DNA from: a virus
Virus record (IMG/VR): IMGVR_UViG_3300032675_000001
Location: 186,001-250,000 of that record
Length of the DNA: 64,000 nt
Reading direction: 5' to 3' (one strand)
The position numbers and the translations under genes are program-made. Positions 53,101 to 64,000 of this stretch are shown here, one piece after another. Below the pieces are notes generated by a model, which was not told the DNA's origin, ran no database searches, and saw nothing but the letters and a program-made list of their open reading frames with translations. Each line of letters starts with the position of its first letter. Position 1 is the stretch's first letter.

Positions 53101-55837
53101 TCTCTATCTTCTCTATTGTGAAAAACGATATGATGGAGAGGGAAATGGATATGTCATATGCGAAAAAGACGATAAGATTATTTGTGGTAGTGGCTTTTCG
53201 GCATCAGATATTGATGAAAAAATGACTCATCTAAGTTCACGAAGCTACACCATTCCCGGAATACGAGTTCCAAGGATACATGGAGCAATTCACGATTTTG
53301 CCGTGGATACCAGCATAGAGGCAGGTAGATATGGCGCGTTTTCATCATTAAATGAATACAACAAGAGATTTGTAGAAGGTTATTTGTATCTCAATGATCC
53401 AAAAAATCATAAACAATATCATGTTGTTGATGGAAAACATTATGCCAAACCGGGCGTAAGAATCCATCCTATGGAAGCCGCTGGTCCTTTGAGATTGAAA
53501 GGCACTAAACAGTGGATAACTTATATGATTTGGAATGAGTCACATCGTGACGTATTTCTGAGCACATTAACAAAGATAAAATGGGAAGAAACTTAAAAGT
53601 GCAAAGCTGATTATATATTTATAGATTTTGCTTGCACTAAGAGAGATTATAGACTACAAAGGAATCACGGTCTAAATATGTAGAAAGAAAGCAAACAGGA
53701 GATTTTATGGCAATTCTAGCACTAGATATTTCAGGTGTCCCTCGGACGTGGGTCACCCACGACGAAGCAATTTCGTATTACGCGAAGGACCTCGTAGCCT
53801 GGACTCTCGGTGATGTAGTTGCCAAGTATCGTGGTGGTACTCGCCGTGACGGTTCGCAAAGTTACCTTGAAGCAGCAAGCATCATTGCTGTAAAGGGTCA
53901 TGGCTTTGACTTCAACAAGCACAACAAGGTTGTGTTGACGAACAAGACTTTGTTCGCACGTGACCGTAATGTGTGCGCTTACTGCGGTTCGCACTTCCAC
54001 AGTGTTAACTTGAGCCGTGATCACATCTACCCTAAGTTCTTGGGTGGTATTGATGAATGGACCAACGTAGTAACTGCATGTAAGGTCTGTAACCAAAAGA
54101 AGGGTTGCAAGACGTTGAAGGAAGCCCGTATGGAACTGCTTTACGTCCCTTATGAGCCAAACCACTTTGAGAATCTGATTCTCCAGAATCGCAACATCCT
54201 TGCGGATCAGATGGAATATCTGTTGTCGGGTGTTCCGAAGCACAGTCGAATTATTGATATGGCAGCATAGAAAAATAATTCGACTCTGCTTTCAACCATT
54301 AAATATTATTAAGTTATCATTCCTCAGTAGCACAGTGGTAGTTGCATCGGTCTGTTAAACCGAATGTCGTTGGTTCGAGTCCAACCTGAGGAGCCAATTT
54401 AAAACCTCTAACCTGCAAAACTTTGATAAATATATTTGCAGGTTAGAGGTTATATTATGAGTTACATGTCGGATAATGTAAAACGTTGGCGAGACAGAAC
54501 CAAATCTAGAATGGTTGAATCAATGGGTGGTAAATGTCAGTGTTGCGGCTATGATACACATACCGCTGCTTTAGCATTCCACCATATTGATCCCAGTCAG
54601 AAGGACATTAAATTTGGGGACGCAAGAGCGAACCCTAGTTCTTGGTCTAAGATCGTAGCTGAACTTAAAAAATGTATTTTGGTATGTCACAATTGTCATA
54701 GTGAAATACATGCTGGAGTTAGAGCAATTCCGGACTCATTTGCTACTTTTAATGAAGACTTTGCTGACTTCAAAAAAGTATCTGATTATGATTCGTGTCC
54801 GGTATGCAGTAAACAAAAACCAGTAGGACAAAAGTTTTGTAGTCATACTTGCGCTCAGCGCAACAGCCGAAAGGTAGATTGGGATAGTATTGACTTGATT
54901 GCGTTGCTTGACAAGCATGGAATTAGAGAACTAGAAAATATGCTAGGAGTTTCTAATGCGGCTATATACAAGCGGAGAGACAAAATATTACGCTCTAAAA
55001 GCATTGCTGGCGATGCGCCGGATTTGTAACCCGGAGATAGTGAGTTCGATTCTCGCTTAGAGCACCATTTTTATCCCAAGATTGCACTAAATAAAGTGTG
55101 AGAATCAGTAAAGGAGAACTGAAATGGGAATGTTAGATAAGATTGCACCTTGGGTGCAAAAGGCGGAAGAAGAAGTTATTCATCTTGAGCAGGTTATTGT
55201 TCAGGACGCAAAGTATCTTTATGAAAAGGCACACCAAGAAGCACTAGCTGCCAATCAGGAAGTTGTTCGTCTTAAGGGGCTTTTGCAGGATGCACTTGTC
55301 AAGTCACGCGATTTGCATCAGGTAGCAATCAATGCTGCTCAGGAAGCAGGAAAAGTGGCAGAAGCAGAGTTCAACAAACTCAAGCAAGCTGTAGCCGCAC
55401 ATACGGCAGATTTCAACACTCAGCATAGTCAGATTGTTGGTTCTAATCCACCGGCACCAAGCAATACTCCTGAACAAAGTTCTTGACATTAGCATCAAAC
55501 CTGCTATACTGAGGGCATGTTAAAGAGAATGGTGCCATAGCTCAGTTGGAGTAGAGCACGAGCCTTCTAAGCTTGGGGTCGTAGGTTCGAGTCCTACTGG
55601 CATCGCCACTCTTTTTGTTTGATAGAGATTTTACGATATAAATAGTTTTAATGGGGCCTTAGTGCTAACGGGAACACGGTAGCTTTGCAAGCTTCAATTA
55701 AGGGTTCGATTCCCTTAGGCTCCACCAAGTTTAAGAAATCTCCCTTGAGGGGATCAGGTTGTGGATGTCTTAGGTGGCATCGGATATGCGGCAGGACACG
55801 AGAAGCCAGTATATCATGAAGTTTATAACGGGGATTA

Positions 55838-55873
<36 letters not shown>

Positions 55874-58800
55874 GGTCGTAGGTTCGAATCCTACATTCCC
55901 GACCAGTTTACATGCCGGGTTAGCTCAGTGGTAGAGCACCGCCTTTACACGGCGATTGCCGGGGGTTCAAATCCCTCACCCGGTACCATATTCATGAAAA
56001 ACTACAGGTTATATATCTGTAGTTTTTCTTTTTGTGATAAATATATAACTATTCTTTACGGAAGAATTGGAAGAAAGGTTTTATGAGTTGGCACAAGTTA
56101 ATAAACATATCCTCGTTACAGGATACCTAGCAGACGCCCCTGAGGCAGAATACGTTACTTTTCTAGCAGACTGGTTCAAACGCTTAGTTGAAGCAGTTGA
56201 CATGAAGGTCCTTATTGAACCTATTTGTGTTTGGTGCGATGATGAAGGTAACGAAGGCGTAACGGGGATGGTAGGAATAACTACTAGCCATTCATCAATT
56301 CATTTTTGGTCTGGTGAGCCATCGTATTACAAGTTTGATCTGTATTCGTGCAAGGATTTCTCACTTGACGCAGTAGCAGGTATGCTCAAGGAACTTGGCA
56401 CACATAAATTCACCTACACCGTAGTTGATCGCACAGATGATGAACATCCTGTGATTGATAGTGGTGTTGTCACTTTCTAAATAACGAGGTTGGAGTTCCC
56501 GTGACTCCGTTGGTACCTGAGGACAAAGAGGAAAATAACACTAGTTTTCTCTCCTGCTGGGCCAGAATAAAATTGCGGGCGGATACGGAGAGAGTTGTGT
56601 TAACTCTCTCCCCGACATGCAGGTGTGATGTCAACGGTAGCATGACGGTCTCCAAAACCGTTCGTCTGGGTTCGAATCCTAGCACCTGTGCCAAACTTTC
56701 TGAAAATAGTTCTTGACAATACCCCAACAATGTCATATAACGATAAGACAGAGAGCGTAAAACGCTCTCTAGTTCTTTGACATTGTTAGAAAGTTTAATG
56801 TGCGGGCTTGGCGTAATTGGTAGCCGCAAGGGACTTAAAATCCCTCGATTTATTCGTACCGGTTCGAGTCCGGTAGCCCGTACCAAACATATTTTAGACT
56901 TGTTACGCTATTACTGCAGTCTACGGTTGCAAACGTTGAAAGTAGATGTAGTATAATCCGGTAGTACGCTGCCCGACGATAGCCGTTAAAGGTGACAATA
57001 GGGCGGAGGTTTTGGTTCAAATCCAAACCCTACATTGCAGTAATAGCGTAACAAGTTTAATACATTCAATACACAGAAAAAAACGGCTAAAATCCACCGG
57101 ACTGATAAACCGGAATCCTTCTGTGTATTGGATATTGATAGTATAATGGAGCATACGGCTAACAGGATGGGTCACCTGATTTTCAGTCAGGAATAAAGTC
57201 GGTTCGAGTCCGACATGCTTCACCATTTAATGGCCCCATAGATTACGCTGGCTAGATCACTGCCCTTTCAAGGCGGAGGAACGGGATCGACACCCGTTGG
57301 GGTCACCATTTATACATTATAGTATAACAAATCTTATTAAATGGCCCCTTCGTCTATCGGATAGGACACAAGGTTCTCATCCTTGAAAGAGGAGTTCAAT
57401 TCTCCTAGGGGTCACCATTTATACATTGCCCGATAGATCAATTGGCAGATCGTCTGACTCTGACTCAGAAGGTTCTAGGTTCGACCCCTAGTCGGGCATC
57501 CAAGTTTAACAACATAGGAGCATAATGTGAACAACATCATTACTGTAGACTTTAGTAAGAGGAATGTGATCGGACGACAGGTAAATCCATCAATAGGAGA
57601 TGGGCTGACTGCTTATCTAGATAGTCTACGGCAATCTGGTTTGGATGAAGATGATGTTTTGGACACACTTGATGCTATCAATGATGTGAACACGTATTTG
57701 AATGCTGATCCAGAAGTTCAATCATTTGCTGATGGATGGCTAGAGAAGTTTCTGTGAGTTAATGGGGAAGTAGATTTCATATCTGACTTACAAATGATAA
57801 ATACATTTGAGGAGTTAGATATGAAACAGAATCATAAAGACAAATTTACTGATGAGGAGTTAATCGCTCAATATAACTTGACACCTGTTCTTAGTAAGAT
57901 TTCAAGCCATTTTAATGTTCCTGATGTCACCGTGTGGCGAAGAGCAAAAAAGTTAGGTCTTGAGTTTTCTGGCAGTGGTAAAGGGGCGATGATTCCTACG
58001 GCAGAGATATTAGAAGGAAAGCATCCTCAATATCAAACTAATAAATTAAGAAAACGCCTTCTAAAAGAAGGTATCAAGGAAGACAAATGTGAAGAATGTG
58101 GAATCACTTGCTATAACAATAAACCCATCGTTATGCATCTTGATCACATTGATGGGAATAGCAGAAATCATAATTTAAATAATCTAAGATTGCTATGTCC
58201 AAATTGTCATTCCCAAACTGATACTTGGTGCGGAAAGAACAAATAAAATTTATTGGGGAGGTAAAGCCGATAGTTTCGGCAGTCGGTCTGTAAAACCGAC
58301 CTGTAAAAGGGAGTGGAGCGTAACCACACCTCCCCACCAAAAAAAATGAAAAAAACGAAAAAAAGTTATTGACAGCGATCTTGGTTTGAATTAATAGAGG
58401 TTCATCAGCGAGACACGGTGTTTCGCGAAACACGGAGACGTAAAATGAATATCGGTGAAATGTATACCTTCAAGCGCGCTGCTGGTCGTGGTCGTCCCTT
58501 CGTTGGTGAAGTGGTTCGCAAGGCTGGCCTCTTCACTTACATGAAGATGAAGGATGGTACCACTGTTGCAGTGTACACCAATCGTGTCCTCAACAAGTAC
58601 GAATTCAAGCCTTACAACACCAAGGCTCGTCGTGAACTGGTGAGCGAATAATAAACATCTTCCTGATGGGATTATGGTCTCGGGTTATTCCGGGACCATA
58701 ATCTTTTGATATAATGCTCCTGTAGCTCAATTGGTCAGAGCTGTCCGCTCATAACGGATAGGTTGGGAGTTCAAGTCTCTCCGGGAGCACCAAATTATGC

Positions 58801-60051
58801 TGATATAACACAGCGGTTTTATCAGCACCATTTCTGATAAATAATTATGTGAAACTACTGAGAATCTTGTTACCTATCATGGTATTAATTCCTAGTCCGG
58901 CACTGGCGGCTGATCCTTCATGGGAAGAGATTAAACGCCTTGAAATTACATATGATGTATTAAATGTCGCAGACTTAGTAGAAACTGAAAGTTGTTTACA
59001 TGCTCATACCTGCGTAGAAGGCAATCCTATATTAGGACATCATCCTAGTCTAGGCAAACTTCTTGTAGCAAAAATAGCATTTTCTGGTGTGCATTATTAT
59101 GCATCCAGAGAGATTTTTGAAAAACATATCAAACTAATTAGGGGATTTGAGTATGCTAGTATTGCCATTCAAGGTGGCGTAGTTGTAGCAAATCTCCGTA
59201 TTGTTTTATAATACATGACAGTATAGCTTATATGGGATAGGTCGTAAGTTCGAGTCTTCCCGAAAGCACCATTTTAAAGAATGCGACAGCCCTCTATACC
59301 CATGAACCCAGTCGCGAGGGTAGGTAATGACATGGTGATAGTGCATCAACTGCGAGGGACTAGGGGTGGAGATTGAACCCTAATCTGGGTGGGAGTCCCG
59401 GAAACAAAAATATTAAATGGTTAAATGCATTTATTTGATGTTCTTATGCGATGAAGCATAAATAGTAGTAGGAGATACTACTATGAAATGTCTATATTGT
59501 GATAGAGAAATAGCAAACAAAGGGTCATTGACTGCCCACCAAATGAGTTGCCACAAAAACCCTAATAGGGTGATACATAAACGTTCACCACTTGCCGGGC
59601 ATAAAAAAGGGAATCCATCCCGATTAAAAGGAATAAAAAAGACAGATGAAGTGATCGCTAGAACCATTGCTATAGTAGAGTCTGGCGGACTACCATTACT
59701 TTCTGAAGTTTCCAGCCGCAAACATGCAAAGAGATATTTAATACATACGAAGGGTCACAAATGTAGTGTATGTGAAATAACTGAATGGATGGGTAAACCA
59801 GTTCCTTTAGTTTGTGACCATATATCTGGTGATAGTACTGACAATAGAATTGAAAACTTTAGATTAGTTTGTTGCAACTGTGATGCTCAACTTCCGACAT
59901 TTAAGAGTAAGAACAGAGGCAACGGAAGATATTATGATAGAGAATATAGACAGAAAAAATCTGCAGAGAGAACTAACACATAAATACAAATATGGAGAGG
60001 TGAGTGAGCGGCTGAAACTAGAAGTCTTGAAAACTTCCGACCCGCAAGGGT

Positions 60052-60083
<32 letters not shown>

Positions 60084-63000
60084 ACCCGAGCAACGGAAGC
60101 CCCCATGTCAACAGTATTGTTCATTTTAAAGAGAAAAGACAACTATAACCACGAGCGTGATGGTAGACATGTTGGCTTAAGTACAGGGTTATTTAACTCT
60201 GCATCTTTTGTGAGCGATATGCTTAATGATGTGGGTATTGATGCTGCGATGGAAGTCGCAGTTGATAACAACTGCATTGATAGGCTTGTGTCAAAGCACA
60301 AGCCAAAGTTTGTAATAATTGAAGCACTCTGGGTAGTCCCACAAAAGTTTGAAATCCTTCAAAAGTTACATCCTGATGTGATTTGGATTCTTCGTCTTCA
60401 CAGTGAAATGCCTTTTATGGCAGGTGAAGGAATGGCGATGAACTGGATTGGTGAATACTCCAACATTCGCAATATGCTTATTTCGGTGAATGCGCCTCGT
60501 ATGCTTAGAGAAGTAAAAGTATTCTTGAAGGCAATGCATCACTGGACAGACAAGCAAGTGAATAACAAGGTCCTTTATCTTCCAAACTTCTATCCTCAGG
60601 ATTATGCAAAGCCAAAGAAGATTGATCATTCAAGTCATTTCATTGACATCGGTTGCTTTGGTGCCATTCGTCCATTGAAGAATCATATGGTTCAGGCAGT
60701 TGCTGCAGTAGATTTTGCAGAAAAGCTTGGTAAGAGAGTCCGGTTTCATATCAACTCTGGTCGTATTGAAATGAAGGGTCAGCCAGTTGCTCATAACCTT
60801 GAACATTTCTTTGCTCATTTGTATGATCGTGGTCACAGACTGATAAATCATACTTGGGCACCTAGAGAAGAGTTTTTGAAAGTATGCGCTCAGATGGATA
60901 TCGGAATGCAGTGCAACTTTTCTGAAACCTTTAATATTGTTGGTGCTGATTTGATTAGTCAGGGTGTTCCTCTTATCGGAACATCTGAGATTCCTTGGTT
61001 GGCAGCAGGTAAGGCAAATGCGACAAATAGCGCAGATATTGCACATGCTTTGGAACATGCTTATCGTTTCTCATGGTTGAACGTGAAACTCAATCAGTGG
61101 ACTTTGACTAAATACACTAAGAAAACTTCCAAGATTTGGAAGAAGGTATTTAAAAAGTTAGGAGCATAACATGTATAACAGACATACTTACAGGGTCCGT
61201 ATTCACGGATGGGAAGGCGGAGAACTTGTGGTTGGTGTTCTCACGTTTGCAACAAGAGAAGAAGCATTTTCCTTTGCTACTGAAAAGAGCAATACCTACG
61301 GTCATTTGGTAAAAATCTACAATGAGTTTAATGAACTCATTCATGAAATTGCAGCGTTAGTAGATCAACCTACATACGCATAACGAATATGGAGAGTTGG
61401 GTGAGTGGCTTAAACCATCTTCCTGCTAAGAAGGCGTACTGAGAAATCGGTACCGAGGGTTCGAATCCCTCACTCTCCGCCAAATTTTTTAAAAATAATA
61501 GTTGACATTTGTTCTGCTCTCGCTTATAGAGAGTTATCAAACGAACAAATGGAGTTACGAAATGTTTATTACCCTGAATGCTGTGGCCACAGACAGGCCC
61601 GTCATCGTCAACACTGCTTATATTCTCGGTGTTGTTCAAGACGGCGATGACGTTTGGGTGTCCAGTAAAGGTCAGGATGCGTTCAAGGTGTCTGAAACGA
61701 TTGATCAGATTGAACGTATGCTGATGCGGGCAGAGTTGCTCGTCATTTAATAAAGTTTAATGCGTCGGTGGCAGAGTGGCCCAATGCAAGTGCCTGCAAA
61801 GCACTAAAGCCGCGTGTTCGAATCACGCCCGACGCTCCATTTTAGCTTCACGGTTTACCGAGGGGCAGGAAGAGCCTACATCAATCTTGCGGAGTATCTG
61901 AAAAGTCTGATGCAACTTACATCGGAAACTCTCAGAACAGAAACAAGATCATGATAACACCACTCAACGATGTGGTAGGTACTATAGTTGTAGTCCGAGA
62001 AAAAGCCGAGACTTTGAGGTAGAGGAAGAAGTTCCCGAGCCAAAGAGTCGGAGCAAGTATCCCGCTATAGTGGAGAGTTTTCCTGTCACGCGGTAAGCCG
62101 TGAATAATGCGAGTGTAGCTCAGTGGAAGAGCACCGTGCTGATAACGCGGTGGTCGGTAGTTCGATCCTACCCACTCGCACCATACTTGGACCCGTAGCT
62201 CAATAGGTTAGAGCAGGCGACTTTTAATCGAAAGGTTCCCGGTTCAAGTCCGGGCGGGTCTACCAAATACACAGAAAGGAGAAGGCAATGGGCTGGTACG
62301 ATGTACACGTAGACGTTAATGATATGATTGGTAAGACCTTCTCTAAAATTACTTCTGATGGCTGGACTGTAGATTTTGAAAATGATGAAGTGCGTTATAC
62401 ACTTTACCATAATCAGGATTGTTGTGAAGACGTAAGAGTAGAAGATGTAATTGGTGATTTGGAAGACTTAGTGGGCTGGCCAATATTGATTGCCAGAGAA
62501 GATTCTAATGCAGATGATCCTGGGACATGCAATAGCGAAAGTTATACATGGACTTTCTACAACTTCGCTACCTTCAAGGGGTACGTGACTATACGTTTTT
62601 TGGGTGAGTCCAACGGTTACTATAGTGAAGAAGTTTCGTGTAAAAAAGAAGTACTGAAATAGTGCTTCTTTTTGCATAAATACTTAATGCAAATTAAACA
62701 CCTTCTAGAAGCTATTGATCAAACTAGTTTTTTGACTCAGGACACCTATAGCCTGTTGTCCAAAGACATTGATCGCTTCATCAACGCTAATGCAAATCGT
62801 ATTTTTGCTTCTGTTGGCGAAGGTAGTTATCTAAAGAAGATGAATGCGATAGACAAACAAAAGCAAGAAGTGCGCGACCAAAATCTTGACTGGAAAGAAG
62901 AAGATAAACTTCTATCAAGGCTATCTGATAAAGAACAGACACTGAGTGGCCAAGTTCAAAGCAAACTGCATGACAGTGACCCAGACCCTGAAATAGTAGA

Positions 63001-64000
63001 AGACTTCATTGATACTCTTGAGTTGCATCTACAGGATTTGGCTCGTGACTACATGGAAGCCCAGTTTGGTAAAATTGAAAAATATAATCATGACGAGCCG
63101 TGGGAAGAAAACAGAAAGAAAAACCTGTATTGGCTTCAACATATTATTGTACAGATTGACACTAAAGGAAAAAATAAAACAACCGACCAGACAAAAACTG
63201 GAGGAGGATATTTTAGTAGATATCCACAGAAAGATGAATTGCATAGCAGATCATCACAAAAAGTAAATTTACAAAACGAGTTAGGCAATCATATCAATAT
63301 CTATTCTTCTGTTGCAAATATTTGGGAAGTGTTGATCCATAGATTGTTAGAGCGGGATTCGGTGAATCGTTACGGGGACTCAGGATATGACAATCCGATA
63401 CCTGGTTTTGTGAAACCTATAATAAGTGTGTTCGTTCATGAAGTCGTACATATGGAGCAATATGCTCGTGCAAGTATGAGGCAGCAGAAAACAGATAAAG
63501 GTTTCAGACGAGGGGATTACTCAATGATTCCCAATCCTGAACAGCCACGCCCCAAGCTAAACACATATACTAAAACTGATGCACGTGGTCCTAAAAATCA
63601 AAAAGGTAACTACAGAACGTATCGTGGCGGAAAGCGTGGTAACGAAACATATGATGTTGGCAACTATGGATATAATGTGGATCGGTGGGCAGCATATCTC
63701 GGATCGGTAAATGAAATTGAAGCACACGCTGCTCACCTAGCAACTGAACTTTATTCTGATTTTGTGGAAAGTAATCCGTTCCGTTATGCATATTCGGCAA
63801 ATGAAAAGCAACGAATCATTAATGATTTCGTTGATCATTCGGTTGAAAATGTGAAATGGGGTTATATGCCCAACAACTCGTATGAGCAAATAATAGCAAA
63901 AACTGCAAGAGAGGCTGCTAAAAATCCAAACCCAACGTCAAGAGAAAAACAGTTTCTCAAGGTTTGGAAGTTGTATCTCAAAAAGGTCATTAAACACCTG

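Overview
The window is a piece of a large T4-like (tailed, contractile) bacteriophage genome, open at both ends. The evidence is a tail-fibre cluster with a PAAR spike-tip gene, a phage-type class I ribonucleotide reductase with glutaredoxin, many free-standing homing endonucleases, more than 35 tRNA genes, and frequent NATAAATA boxes that match the T4 late-promoter consensus TATAAATA. Small genes of unknown function instead sit behind sigma70-type TTGACA/TATAAT early promoters. The host is not shown directly. Two tRNA transcripts start with a hairpin plus GTTCTTTGACATTGTT, which resembles the boxA of alphaproteobacterial rRNA leaders, so an alphaproteobacterium is my weak guess.

Layout. 1-11.1 kb: four tail-fibre/adhesin genes, three of them Asn/Gly/Thr-rich paralogues and the fourth a 1165-residue Gly-X-Y protein with fifteen 30-residue cysteine repeats. 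11.1-16.6 kb: a METTL20-like methyltransferase, four 2-oxoglutarate/Fe(II) oxygenase-like proteins, a YkgJ-like Cys-cluster protein and small unknowns. 16.6-23.5 kb: nrdA broken into two genes by a split intein with an HNH endonuclease gene between the halves, then an SGNH protein, nrdB and glutaredoxin. 23.5-26.6 kb: PAAR tip and a 956-residue structural protein. 26.6-30.4 kb: short early genes and an exported NUC1-type nuclease. 30.4-34.5 kb: a tRNA with predicted anticodon CUA (amber suppressor), peroxiredoxin, a DUF3307-like membrane protein, a gene whose third codon is TAG, and a RimK-like ATP-grasp ligase. 34.5-43.7 kb: NAD salvage genes (NMN adenylyltransferase/Nudix, macro domain, NAMPT), two homing endonucleases, an AAA ATPase, an SGNH protein and a methyltransferase. 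43.7-62.3 kb: a tRNA island with 36 tRNAs for 18 amino acids (none seen for Gly or Asp), mixed with small genes, HNH endonucleases, a radical-SAM protein, a Coq4-like protein, SpeD, two glycosyltransferases and a series of structured RNAs that are not ordinary tRNAs. The window ends in a putative metallopeptidase.

How it may work together. The nucleotide and NAD genes would supply dNTPs and NAD for replication. The tRNA island, a cyclic-phosphate-processing (cREC) protein and a possible peptidyl-tRNA-hydrolase-like protein suggest phage control over translation and tRNA upkeep. The amber suppressor next to an amber-interrupted gene suggests the phage may read some UAG codons as sense. The least explained content is RNA: rRNA-like boxA leaders, CCA-ended tRNA-like elements that lack a T arm, tRNA-like sequences inside long perfect inverted repeats, and two multi-helix RNAs (51041-51211 and 61847-62104). 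All family names come from reading translated sequence and remembered family motifs; no database was searched.
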